From: CAZHWR01 sp964536085
GTDB taxonomy: Bacteria > Bacillota > Clostridia > Oscillospirales > Ruminococcaceae
Length of the DNA stretch: 13,567 nt
NCBI GenBank assembly: GCA_964536085.1
Contig: CAZHWR010000048.1
Location: 1-13,567 of the forward strand
Reading direction: 5' to 3'
Position numbers and translations under genes: made by a program. Within the stretch, counting starts at the first letter, position 1. Every line of letters starts with the position of its first letter. Below are positions 1 through 7,429 of the stretch, piece after piece. The notes beneath the pieces were generated by a model, which saw nothing but the letters and a program-made list of their open reading frames with translations, had not been told where the DNA came from and ran no database searches.

Positions 1-162
1 TTTCGTCCTCCAGCGTATGCTTTTCCTGCTCCAGAGCATCCGTCCGGCAGAGCGGACTGCCTGACTCACGGTGAAAAGAACAAAAACGAAGTGGATAAAT
101 ACGGCATGGAGGCAAAGGAAAAGACTATAAAAGAAGCGATAAGCATTACAGACGTTGGATAG
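1..162 (+). other. 3' tail of an unidentified open frame (left window edge)
   Basis: Frame 1 is open from the first base to a TAG at 160-162 (53 codons). The last half is lysine/glutamate rich (residues such as VDKYGMEAKEKTIKEA) and could be the C-terminus of a protein that begins outside the window. I do not recognise it. The first 90 bases are more GC-rich than the rest. On the minus strand they can also be read as a short Glu-rich helix-like segment, so the coding strand is uncertain. Between 163 and 280 I see nothing further. Confidence 0.2.
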
Positions 163-277
163 CTCAAAATTAAATTTAGATACGGTTTTCATGCTATCAA
201 AGCGTATAAAATTGTCATGGGGTAGTGAAGAAATCGCGCTAACGGGCTTCTCCAATGACAATTTTAAAGCGGATAAT

Positions 278-320
278 AAAAACCCGCCGGGCAGGACAAT
301 CCCTATCCGGCGGGTTTTTT
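278..320 (+). terminator. Rho-independent terminator
   Basis: The arms aaaaacccgccgg (278-290) and ccggcgggtttttt (307-320) form a strong GC stem around a 16-nt loop, followed by a T run. The A run on the left side means it could also stop minus-strand transcription. It probably closes whatever gene ends at the left edge of the window. Confidence 0.75.
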
Positions 321-387
321 GTTTAATGCAGTTTTAATGCAGCGCCAACAGCATTTTAAAAATATCCGAAATATACACTAAAAAAGA

Positions 388-432
388 AAAGCACCGATAA
401 ACCCTTGAAATTACGGCGTTTATCGGTGCTTT
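388..432 (-). terminator. Terminator of the tRNA-Thr transcript
   Basis: The arms gcaccgataaac (391-402) and gtttatcggtgc (418-429) form a 12-bp perfect stem extended by A/T pairs. Read on the minus strand, the hairpin is followed by a T-rich tail (tttctttttta), whereas the plus-strand tail is poor. It lies 37 bp beyond the 3' end of the minus-strand tRNA gene and fits as its terminator. Confidence 0.75.
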
Positions 433-468
433 AAACAGCTTTGAAGCATCGTTCAAAACTGAAAAATT

Positions 469-544
469 TGGAGCTACTGGTCGGACTCGAACCGACGACC
501 TGCGCATTACGAATGCGCTGCTCTACCAACTGAGCCACAGTAGC
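469..544 (-). tRNA. tRNA-Thr (anticodon CGU), 3' CCA encoded
   Basis: The reverse complement folds as a complete 76-nt cloverleaf. The acceptor stem is GCTACTG/CAGTAGC. The D arm contains GCTCAGTTGGTAGAGC. The anticodon stem GCGCA/TGCGC encloses the loop TTCGTAA with anticodon CGT, which reads ACG threonine codons. The T arm is GTCGG-TTCGAGT-CCGAC. The discriminator is T and the CCA end is genomically encoded (complement of 469-471). The gene stands alone, with its own consensus promoter and terminator on the minus strand. CGU is the G-ending-codon isoacceptor for threonine. Confidence 0.96.
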
Positions 545-561
545 AGGATTTATCAAACAGT

Positions 562-598
562 AATTGTTATTATATATTGCTTGGGGTGGTTTTGTCAA
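562..598 (-). promoter_or_regulatory. Sigma-A promoter of the tRNA-Thr gene
   Basis: On the minus strand a perfect TTGACA (complement of 593-598) is separated by 18 nt from a perfect TATAAT (complement of 569-574). Initiation near 562 would leave about 17 nt of leader before the mature tRNA at 544. The near-consensus match fits a stable RNA gene. Confidence 0.8.
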
Positions 599-690
599 TA
601 TAAAAATAATGATTTTTTGATTTTTGCAGCTGTTTTAATGCGCAAAATACAGACGCTTAATAATTTTTTATGGAATTAAGCGGAATAATA

Positions 691-706
691 TGGTATACTA
701 ATATAC
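691..706 (+). promoter_or_regulatory. Extended -10 promoter candidate for the ymfF operon
   Basis: TGG followed by TATACT (694-699) matches an extended -10 element (TGnTATAAT-like). The -35 position, around 671-676 (tggaat), is weak, as expected for an extended -10 promoter. Initiation near 706 would give a 31-nt leader before the ATG at 738. This is the only convincing signal between the divergent tRNA promoter and the operon. Confidence 0.5.
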
Positions 707-737
707 AACTGATTTATAACCGCAAAGGAGCAAAGCT

Positions 738-2006
738 ATGCAAAGCCAATTAAAGACACAAAATATCCAAAACGGCGTTTATTTCAGCAGCGCGGCGGAC
801 AGCAGATATAAAACAAACCGTATATCGGTTAATTTTATTTTGAAGCTTGACGGCAAAGCTGCAAGCGAAAACGCGATACTGCCGTATATACTTGAAAAAT
901 GCAGCGAGGATTATCCTGATTTTACCCGCTTTAACCGTGAGCTTGACCGATTGTACGGAGCGGCTGTCGGCGGCTCGGTCAAAAAAATCGGAGATCTCCA
1001 GGTGCTGTCGCTCGCGGTTTCGTTTATTGACGACAAATTCGCATTCGACGGCGAGAATATGACAAAGCTTATGGCAAACATACTCGCCGGCGCAGTACTT
1101 CGTCCGTTCTTGCCCGACGGCGTATTTGCGCCCGATGTATTCTCGGTCGAAAAGCAAAATCTTATCGATTTGATTGAAAGCGAAATAAACGAAAAACGCG
1201 AATATGCGATTTCACGCGCGCAGGAGATAATGGGCCGCGGAGAGCCGTATGGAGTGCACAGGCTCGGAAGCAGGAAAACGGCGGAAAGCCTGAGCGCGGA
1301 AAGCGTTTTAAGCGCGTATAGAAACGCGCTTAAAACAGCGAGAATAGAGATAATGTTTGTGGGCTGTCAAAGCGGCGATACGGCGCTTGAAGTTTTTAAG
1401 TCGGCGTTTGAAAAAATCGACCGTGATTATAAAGAGGAAATAGCTTCTGTTCCCGCAAAAGTTTTAAACGAGGTTAAAACTCAGACCGATCGGTTTGAAG
1501 TCGCGCAGTCAAAGCTTGTTTTGGGATTCAAGACAAATCAAAATCCAAATGATATCGATCCCCTGCGCGTGATGACCGCGCTTTACGGCGGAACGCCTGT
1601 TTCAAAGCTGTTTGTAAACGTGCGCGAAAAGATGAGCCTTTGCTACTACTGCGCCGCCCGTTATGACAGGATAAAGGGTGTTGTCTTGGTGGACAGCGGC
1701 GTTGAAACGGACAATGTTGAAAAAGCGAAGAAGGAAATTCTGAATCAGCTTGAGGAAATCAAAAAAGGAAATATATCCGATGAAGAACTGAGCTTCACAA
1801 AGCTGAGCCTTAAAAACAGCTTTAAAACTATAGGCGACAGCGCCGCGGGGCTTGAATCGTGGTATTTGGGTCAGAGAATAGCAGGAACGCAATTTGACCC
1901 GCAGGACGAGGCTGAAAAAATCGACGCTGTTTCAAAAGAAGACATTGTTAAAGCGGCGTCGCTTTTGTCGCTTGATACGGTTTATCTTTTGACCGGAAAG
2001 GAATAA
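738..2006 (+). CDS. ymfF: M16-family peptidase-like protein YmfF, non-catalytic partner
   Basis: This 422-residue protein has the two-lobed layout of half-size M16B peptidases. It resembles Bacillus YmfF, which annotation pipelines call 'EF-P 5-aminopentanol modification-associated protein YfmF'. The zinc motif HxxEH is absent: the equivalent stretch reads Y50-I-L-E53-K54, so both histidines are replaced. The C-lobe keeps the conserved arginine/tyrosine region (R296-EKMSLCYY-304) typical of the partner subunit in M16 heterodimers. The start is set by AAAGGAG at 725-731, seven bases before the ATG. The gene ends 7 bp before ymfH, which has the intact zinc site, so a catalytic/non-catalytic pair is the natural reading. 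The family assignment is strong. A role in EF-P modification is borrowed from Bacillus nomenclature and is not shown by this sequence. It is probably cytoplasmic, as no signal peptide is present. Confidence 0.85.
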   Translation: MQSQLKTQNIQNGVYFSSAADSRYKTNRISVNFILKLDGKAASENAILPYILEKCSEDYPDFTRFNRELDRLYGAAVGGSVKKIGDLQVLSLAVSFIDDKFAFDGENMTKLMANILAGAVLRPFLPDGVFAPDVFSVEKQNLIDLIESEINEKREYAISRAQEIMGRGEPYGVHRLGSRKTAESLSAESVLSAYRNALKTARIEIMFVGCQSGDTALEVFKSAFEKIDRDYKEEIASVPAKVLNEVKTQTDRFEVAQSKLVLGFKTNQNPNDIDPLRVMTALYGGTPVSKLFVNVREKMSLCYYCAARYDRIKGVVLVDSGVETDNVEKAKKEILNQLEEIKKGNISDEELSFTKLSLKNSFKTIGDSAAGLESWYLGQRIAGTQFDPQDEAEKIDAVSKEDIVKAASLLSLDTVYLLTGKE

Positions 2007-2013
2007 TCGAAGT

Positions 2014-3279
2014 ATGGAAAAGATTTATAACGAAAGATTAAACGAGAAATATTACAGGGTTGAGCACAGCTCAGGTCTTACGATACTTTTATATCCGATG
2101 AGCGGCTACAGCTCGGCTTACGCGCTTTTCGGAACAAAATTCGGCTCGATCGACAACGGGTTTTCACTGGGAAACAGGGACGTAAGCGTGCCGGACGGAA
2201 CGGCGCACTTTCTCGAACACAAGATGTTTGAAAACGAAGACGGCGACGCATTTGAGCTTTTCGCGAAAACAGGAGCGAGCGCCAACGCCTATACGAGCTT
2301 TGACAGAACCTGTTATTTGTTCTCAACGACAGACAATTTTTCCGAGTCTATAAAAGCGTTGCTTTCGTTTGTGTCGCAGCCTTATTTCACAGCACAAACA
2401 GTGCAAAAGGAACAGGGTATAATCGGTCAGGAAATACGGATGTATGACGACGATCCGAACTGGCGCGTCATGTTTAATATGCTGGGCGCGCTGTATAAAA
2501 ACCATCCTATACGCAAGGATATCGCCGGAACAGTTGAGACTATCGCGGACATTGACGACAAAATACTTTACGATATTTACGGCGTGTTTTACAATCTTCA
2601 CAATATGGTTCTGGCGGTTTCGGGCAACTTCGACCCGCAGGAGGCTTTATCGGCGGCGGACGAGATATTAAAGCCCGCTGAAAAGCTTGATATAAAGCGA
2701 AAAAGTATAAACGAGCCGGAGGAAATCGGCGAAAGTTTTGTTTCACAGAAGCTTGCGGTTTCGGTTCCGATGTTCTGCATCGGATTTAAGGAAAAGCCTG
2801 CCGAGGGAGAAATGCTTTGTAAAAACGAGATAATGTCCGAAATGCTTTTGGAACTTATCGCGGGAGAGGGAAGCGGATTGTACCGCGAGCTGTATGACTC
2901 GGGGCTTATAAACAACTCGTTTGACACTGAGGTGCTGTCCGTCAGAGGGTGCTTTGCGGAAATGATCGAGGGAGAATCCAAATCGCCTCAAACGGTATAT
3001 GAAAAAATTAAGCAGGAAGCGGAGAAGCTGAAAAGCTCCGGGGTTTGCGCAGAGGAGTTCGAGCGGGTCAAAAAGCTCATTTACGGTCGAAATGTCAGAC
3101 GCTTCAACAGCGTTGAAAATGTTGCGGGGGCTTTGGTCAATTCGCACTTTTCAGACGTAAGCGTTTATGATACAATTGAGGCGGCGGCAAAAATAACGCT
3201 TGATGAGTTAAACGAATACCTATCGCGCAGCTTTGACGTCGGCAAATCGGCGCTTTCGGTCATCATGCCGAACAGCTAG
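2014..3279 (+). CDS. ymfH: M16-family zinc peptidase YmfH
   Basis: This 421-residue M16B (insulinase/pitrilysin-type) metalloprotease carries a complete inverted zinc motif: H65-F-L-E68-H69. The third ligand region follows at the expected distance (E133...E140 in EQGIIGQEI). E68 would be the catalytic base and H65, H69 and E140 the zinc ligands. The C-lobe contains the SGLYRELYDSGLI region characteristic of the family. No signal peptide is visible, so it is probably cytoplasmic. It follows ymfF after 7 bp, and the GGAAAGGA at the end of ymfF (about 1996-2003) can serve as its ribosome binding site, so the two are likely co-translated in similar amounts. Pipelines name this group 'EF-P 5-aminopentanol modification-associated protein YfmH'. 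The proteolytic substrate is unknown. Confidence 0.88.
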   Translation: MEKIYNERLNEKYYRVEHSSGLTILLYPMSGYSSAYALFGTKFGSIDNGFSLGNRDVSVPDGTAHFLEHKMFENEDGDAFELFAKTGASANAYTSFDRTCYLFSTTDNFSESIKALLSFVSQPYFTAQTVQKEQGIIGQEIRMYDDDPNWRVMFNMLGALYKNHPIRKDIAGTVETIADIDDKILYDIYGVFYNLHNMVLAVSGNFDPQEALSAADEILKPAEKLDIKRKSINEPEEIGESFVSQKLAVSVPMFCIGFKEKPAEGEMLCKNEIMSEMLLELIAGEGSGLYRELYDSGLINNSFDTEVLSVRGCFAEMIEGESKSPQTVYEKIKQEAEKLKSSGVCAEEFERVKKLIYGRNVRRFNSVENVAGALVNSHFSDVSVYDTIEAAAKITLDELNEYLSRSFDVGKSALSVIMPNS

Positions 3280-3325
3280 CCTTGCCGAAAAAGGACAAAT
3301 TTTAATAAGACAGGATGTGGCAGAA

Positions 3326-4378
3326 ATGACAAATACAGTCAGCTTTCCGAATTTGGGGTTGAGCTTTGACATCAACAACGTCGCTTTCACGATTTTCGGA
3401 ATTGAAATTTATTGGTACGGCGTTATAATCGCGGCTGCGTTTGCGCTGGCGGTCGTATTCGGACTTTTAAGGGCAAAAAAAGTAGGTCTGGACTCCGACA
3501 GGGTCATCGACGTTATAATTGTCGGATTTATCGGCGGCATTATCGGCGCAAGATTATATTACGTCTTGTTTAAGCTTGATGATTACAAGGATGAGCTTTT
3601 AAAAATATTCGATATACGCGAGGGCGGGCTTGCAGTGTACGGCGGGCTGATTTTCGCCGTTGCCGCGGGAATACTTATGTGCAAAATAAGAAAGGTAAAG
3701 ATACTGCCGATGCTCGATATTGCAGCGATGGGCTTTTTGCTCGGTCAGGGAATAGGCCGATGGGCGAATTTTGTCAATGTCGAAGCGTACGGCTCCCCGA
3801 CCACGCTTCCTTGGGGAATGGCGAGCGATACGATTTCCGCAGCGCTTGCGGATAATTACGCTGTTCCTGTTGACGGTGTGCTAACCGTGCATCCGACGTT
3901 TTTATATGAATCGCTTTGGTGCCTGCTTGGATTTGTACTTGTAAATTTATATTTCAGGCACAGAAAATACGATGGTCAGATTTTTTTGATGTACGGTATT
4001 TGGTACGGTGCGGAGCGGTTTTTTGTCGAGGGATTGAGGACCGATTCGCTTTATGCCGGTCCGTTCCGCGTTTCACAGCTTGTGTCGGGTGTTATAGTTG
4101 TGGCGGCGGCCGCGGCGATGATAATAATGTATATTCAGCGAAAATCCGATCCCGCGCCGCTTTATGTTGACACTGAGGAAAGCAAGGAATTGCTTGCTCA
4201 GAAAGAACAAAGAAAAAAGGCGAAAAAAGCTTTGCCTGAGTATGAAGACGGCGGAAGCTCCGACTGCTCGGAGCATATTGACGCCGATGAGCAGGCAAAC
4301 ACCTTGGGCATAGAGGAAGAACAAACAGAATTTGACGAAGTTTTTCAATCGGAGGACGAGTATGGCGGCGATAATTGA
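3326..4378 (+). CDS. lgt: Prolipoprotein diacylglyceryl transferase (Lgt)
   Basis: Lgt transfers diacylglycerol from phosphatidylglycerol to the lipobox cysteine of prolipoproteins at the membrane. The signature G-R145-W-A-N148-F-V-N-V-E153-A-Y-G156 matches the Lgt core (E. coli R143, N146, E151, G154). HPTFLYES (189-196) and R231-F-F-V-E235 (E. coli R239/E243) are also present. Several hydrophobic helices span residues 15-268. Tyr105 occupies the position of E. coli His103 (GGLAVYGGLI). The ATG at 3326 is chosen because the preceding 31 in-frame residues are polar, overlap ymfH and do not resemble Lgt; AGGA at 3312-3315 may serve as a distant binding site. Residues 271-350 form an unusual charged, largely acidic cytoplasmic tail (KEQRKKAKK, then Asp/Glu-rich). 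The stop overlaps the folD start by 17 nt. Confidence 0.93.
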   Translation: MTNTVSFPNLGLSFDINNVAFTIFGIEIYWYGVIIAAAFALAVVFGLLRAKKVGLDSDRVIDVIIVGFIGGIIGARLYYVLFKLDDYKDELLKIFDIREGGLAVYGGLIFAVAAGILMCKIRKVKILPMLDIAAMGFLLGQGIGRWANFVNVEAYGSPTTLPWGMASDTISAALADNYAVPVDGVLTVHPTFLYESLWCLLGFVLVNLYFRHRKYDGQIFLMYGIWYGAERFFVEGLRTDSLYAGPFRVSQLVSGVIVVAAAAAMIIMYIQRKSDPAPLYVDTEESKELLAQKEQRKKAKKALPEYEDGGSSDCSEHIDADEQANTLGIEEEQTEFDEVFQSEDEYGGDN

Positions 4379-5222
4379 CGGAAAAGCGGTTGCGGCAAAG
4401 GTTAAAGCAGAGGTTGCAAAAGAGGTTCAAGCGCTTAAACAAAACGGCATATATCCGGGACTTGCAGTGGTTATCGTCGGCGACGATCCCGCTTCCAGAA
4501 TATATGTCAACAACAAGAAAAAAGCATGCTCCGAAGTCGGAATTTATTCAGAGGAATACGCGCTCGGCACCGATACCACCGAGCAGGAGCTTTTAAAGCT
4601 TGTCAAAAAGCTCAACGCCGATCCTAAAATCAACGGCATACTTGTTCAGTCGCCCGTTCCCGGGCATATAGACGAACACAAAATCGTCGAAACGATATCG
4701 CCTGTTAAAGATGTTGACGCCTTTCACGCGGTTAACGTCGGTAAAATTATGATTGGTGATTTTGAGTTTCTGCCCTGCACTCCCGCGGGCTGTATTGAGC
4801 TTATCCATTCGGCAGGCGTTGATATCGAAGGCAAAAGCTGCGTTGTAGTGGGAAGAAGCAACATCGTCGGCAAGCCGATGGCAATGCTGCTTTTACATCA
4901 AAACGGTACGGTGACCATCTGCCATTCGCGTACTGAGAATCTTTCGGAAATCTGCAAAAACGCGGATATTCTTGTTGCAGCGGTCGGTAAAGCAAAGATG
5001 ATAACCGGGGATATGATAAAGTCAGGTGCGTGCGTTATCGACGTCGGCATGAACCGGGACGAAAACGGTAAACTGTGCGGCGACGTGGATTTTGAATCGG
5101 CGCAGAAGGTCGCGGGAGCCATAACGCCGGTGCCGGGCGGAGTGGGTCCGATGACTATAGCCATGCTGATGAAAAACACTGTTACAGCTGCAAAAATCCA
5201 GAGCGGCGGTAATGAAATATAG
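4362..5222 (+). CDS. folD: Bifunctional methylenetetrahydrofolate dehydrogenase/cyclohydrolase FolD
   Basis: FolD interconverts 5,10-methylene-, methenyl- and 10-formyl-tetrahydrofolate with NADP in the cytoplasm, supplying one-carbon units for purines and formyl-Met-tRNA. The 286-residue length is normal. The Y48-VNN-K52 motif gives the catalytic lysine. Q96 (GILVQSPVP) and D119 (VKDVDAFHAVN) match E. coli Q98 and D121. GRSNIVGKPMAMLL is the Rossmann nucleotide site and PVPGGVGPMT the C-terminal signature. Two motifs depart from the usual wording (VQSPVP instead of VQLPLP, DAFHAVN instead of DGFHPxN). The ATG at 4362 is chosen because GGAGG lies six bases upstream and homology begins at MAAIIDGK. 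A start at 4332 would add ten unrelated residues. It overlaps lgt by 17 nt, so translation is probably coupled. Confidence 0.96.
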   Translation: MAAIIDGKAVAAKVKAEVAKEVQALKQNGIYPGLAVVIVGDDPASRIYVNNKKKACSEVGIYSEEYALGTDTTEQELLKLVKKLNADPKINGILVQSPVPGHIDEHKIVETISPVKDVDAFHAVNVGKIMIGDFEFLPCTPAGCIELIHSAGVDIEGKSCVVVGRSNIVGKPMAMLLLHQNGTVTICHSRTENLSEICKNADILVAAVGKAKMITGDMIKSGACVIDVGMNRDENGKLCGDVDFESAQKVAGAITPVPGGVGPMTIAMLMKNTVTAAKIQSGGNEI

Positions 5223-5261
5223 GTGTGCGGAAATTCGGAAAATGATTTGATTATAAAACAG

Positions 5262-5326
5262 GATCAGCCCGAACGTTTATGTTCTTTTGTGTTTACATGA
5301 ACTTGCGTTCGGGCTGATCTTTTTTT
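5262..5326 (+). terminator. Terminator of the ymfF-ymfH-lgt-folD operon
   Basis: A 14-bp perfect stem, gatcagcccgaacg (5262-5275) with cgttcgggctgatc (5306-5319), is followed by seven T (5320-5326). The loop is long, 30 nt. It lies 39 bp after the folD stop. Confidence 0.9.
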
Positions 5327-5624
5327 GCGCCATAATAAAATTGGGAAGACTGCTCATTCGTGATGTTGTGTTGCGGGATGATTTAATAATTTATAAATAT
5401 TTTCCAATTATTTAGGAAATAAATACGCTGTATAATGGCAAACATCAGCATGATTTTGATTATTTTAAAATATATTATAAATATCAAGAAAAATGATTTA
5501 CAATATTATATTATAATTTTATAATATTGACATACTAATAAAAAAGTGAAATTTTATTTCAAATAGCCGAATATGGACCCAATGGAGTTCTATGTACAGC
5601 TATTATATTAAAGGGAGAATTTTT
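5327..5624 (+). promoter_or_regulatory. AT-rich leader of the first synthetase, palindromes near a TTGACA
   Basis: No gene is seen in this 298-bp, very AT-rich stretch. A TTGACA at 5527-5532 overlaps the right arm of an inverted repeat (CAATATTATA 5501-5510, TATAATATTG 5520-5529). A second small palindrome, TGAAAT-TTT-ATTTCA, spans 5547-5561. The -10 expected about 17 nt after the TTGACA is poor, with only 4 of 6 matches available at spacings 19-20. An isolated TATAAT at 5431-5436 lacks a good -35. The promoter is therefore not firmly located. AAGGGAG at 5611-5617 is the ribosome binding site that decides the ATG at 5625. Confidence 0.35.
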
Positions 5625-7304
5625 ATGGCAGTGTATGAGAAATTTTGCAAGGAAACATTTGACGAGGGTAATGCGCTTATAGATTTTGAACTTACTCCGC
5701 CTGAAAACTATAATTTCGGTTATGACGTGGTGGATGAGATAGCCCGCCGCACGCCGGAAAAGCGTGCGCTTGTGTGGTGCAACACAAAGGGCGAGGAAAG
5801 AGTTTTCACATTTTCCGACATTTCGCGTATGTCGAATAAAGCGGCTAACGCTCTTAAAGCGAGCGGAATTAAAAAGGGCGACAGAGTCATGCTGATTTTA
5901 AAGCGCCATTATGAATATTGGTTCGTTATCACAGCGCTTCATAAGCTGGGCGCGATAGCTATCCCCGCTACAAATATGCTTTCCGCATCTGACATTGAAT
6001 ACCGCATTAAAAGCGTGAACGTCAAAGCGGTTATATGCACGCCTGATGGAAACGTTTCCGAGCACGTTTATGCGGCATCCGAAACCTGTGATACACTTGA
6101 ACATCTGTTTATTGTGCGTGAAAACCGAAGCGGCTTTGAGAATCTTACCGAGCTTATCGATAAATCGAGCGACACCATGGAGCGCATCCAAACTCAAAAG
6201 GACGAGCCATTCTTGCTGTATTTTTCTTCGGGAACCACTGGGTATCCCAAAGCGGTGGTGCACAGTCATACCTATAGCCTTGCTCATATCATAACCGCGA
6301 AGCACTGGCAGGCGGTACAAGACGGCGGGCTTCATCTGACAGTTTCCGAAACCGGCTGGGGCAAGGCGTCCTGGGGGAAAATCTATGGTCAATGGCTGTG
6401 CGAATCGGCTGTCATGGTATATGATTTCGACAGATTTTCCGCCCCGGATCTTATGGAATTGATAAGCAAATACAGGGTTACTACCTTTTGCGCTCCGCCT
6501 ACTATTTATCGTTTTTTGGTCAAGAACGGCTTGGAAAATTATGACTTGACCTGTCTTACGCATGCCAGCAATGCGGGCGAAGCGTTAAATGCCCAGGTGC
6601 ATAAGCTGTTTAAAGAAAAAACCGGGCTTAGTCTGATGGAGGGCTACGGTCAGACTGAGTCGGTGCTGATTATAGGAACTTTGACCACCGATAAGCCCAA
6701 GGCGGGTTATATGGGTAAACCGTCTCCGTTTTACGACGTTCGTCTTATTAAGCCCGACGGCAGCGAGTGCGGCGTGGATGAAGAGGGGGAAATCATTATC
6801 GTTCCGAGGAAGGAACGCCCGACTTACGGCATTTTCACCGAGTATTACAATAACCCGGAGCTCTACAGTAAGGCGTGGGAGAATGGTGTATACCACACCG
6901 GCGACGTTGCGGTGAAGGACAGCGATGGCTATTATAAATTTATCGGACGCATGGACGACATCATCAAATCGAGCGGATACAAAATAAGCCCGTTTGAAGT
7001 TGAGAGCGCGCTTATTAAGCATCCCGCTGTTTTAGAATGTGCTGTAACAGGAGTGCCCGATCCCGTTCGCGGCGTTGTGGTCAAAGCGACTGTTGTGCTG
7101 ACTGAAGAATACAAACAGTCGGCGGGAGATGAATTGAAAAAAGAGCTTCAGAGCTTTGTCAAGGAGCAGACGGCGGCGTATAAATATCCCAGAATAGTTG
7201 AATTTTCCGATGAGCTTCCGAAAACCATAAGCGGAAAGATACGGCGTGTGGAAATTCGCGAAAACGATGAACAGGCGGCGGACAGACAAGGCGCCGCAAA
7301 TTAA
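5625..7304 (+). CDS. AMP-forming acyl-CoA synthetase (medium-chain/acetyl-CoA synthetase-like)
   Basis: This 559-residue class I adenylate-forming enzyme should activate a carboxylic acid to acyl-AMP and then acyl-CoA in the cytoplasm. All core motifs are in order: phosphate loop S201-SGTTGYPK209, E339-GYGQTES-346, YHTGD427, the hinge region G-R442-MDDIIKSSGYKI, and C-terminal ISGK538, the adenylation lysine. The ETGWGKASWGKIYGQW segment and overall length resemble the ACSM/medium-chain group rather than NRPS adenylation domains. No carrier protein or second domain is attached. The ATG at 5625 is preceded by AAGGGAG with 7-nt spacing, the same arrangement as the second synthetase at 9147. An upstream ATG at 5592 would add 11 residues and is less likely. 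The acid substrate cannot be assigned. The gene converges on the sulfatase across a shared terminator. Confidence 0.88.
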   Translation: MAVYEKFCKETFDEGNALIDFELTPPENYNFGYDVVDEIARRTPEKRALVWCNTKGEERVFTFSDISRMSNKAANALKASGIKKGDRVMLILKRHYEYWFVITALHKLGAIAIPATNMLSASDIEYRIKSVNVKAVICTPDGNVSEHVYAASETCDTLEHLFIVRENRSGFENLTELIDKSSDTMERIQTQKDEPFLLYFSSGTTGYPKAVVHSHTYSLAHIITAKHWQAVQDGGLHLTVSETGWGKASWGKIYGQWLCESAVMVYDFDRFSAPDLMELISKYRVTTFCAPPTIYRFLVKNGLENYDLTCLTHASNAGEALNAQVHKLFKEKTGLSLMEGYGQTESVLIIGTLTTDKPKAGYMGKPSPFYDVRLIKPDGSECGVDEEGEIIIVPRKERPTYGIFTEYYNNPELYSKAWENGVYHTGDVAVKDSDGYYKFIGRMDDIIKSSGYKISPFEVESALIKHPAVLECAVTGVPDPVRGVVVKATVVLTEEYKQSAGDELKKELQSFVKEQTAAYKYPRIVEFSDELPKTISGKIRRVEIRENDEQAADRQGAAN

Positions 7305-7339
7305 TCTTGATTTTCTCCTTATTTGGGTTAAGTCTATAT

Positions 7340-7373
7340 AAAACATCAGCAGACAATTGTCTGCGGGTGTTTT
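7340..7373. terminator. Bidirectional terminator between convergent genes
   Basis: GCAGAC (7349-7354), loop AATT and GTCTGC (7359-7364) form the core of a hairpin. The outer arms aaaaca (7340-7345) and tgtttt (7368-7373) give A/T tails on both sides, so it can stop transcription from either direction. It lies 35 bp beyond the synthetase stop and 57 bp beyond the sulfatase stop. Confidence 0.75.
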
Positions 7374-7429
7374 GCGTTTTCAGCCGTTATTACCATTCGG
7401 AGTTGCGTTTTGGCAGAGGGTCGCAGGTT

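Noticed and set aside
155..337. 60-codon open frame from a TTG
   Set aside because: It runs through the terminator hairpin at 278-320, lacks a ribosome binding site and has no recognisable content.
3233..3325. Upstream start for lgt
   Set aside because: The extra 31 residues are polar, overlap the end of ymfH and do not resemble an Lgt N-terminus. The ATG at 3326 is the natural start.
4332..4361. Upstream start for folD
   Set aside because: The GGAGG at 4351-4355 sits correctly for the ATG at 4362, where FolD similarity begins.
5592..5624. Upstream start for the first synthetase
   Set aside because: AAGGGAG with 7-nt spacing precedes the ATG at 5625, the same pattern as the second synthetase. 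The extra 11 residues have no family support.
5898..6563. Long minus-strand open frame (221 codons) inside the first synthetase
   Set aside because: It lies opposite a full set of ligase motifs and has no family features, so it is a shadow of codon usage.
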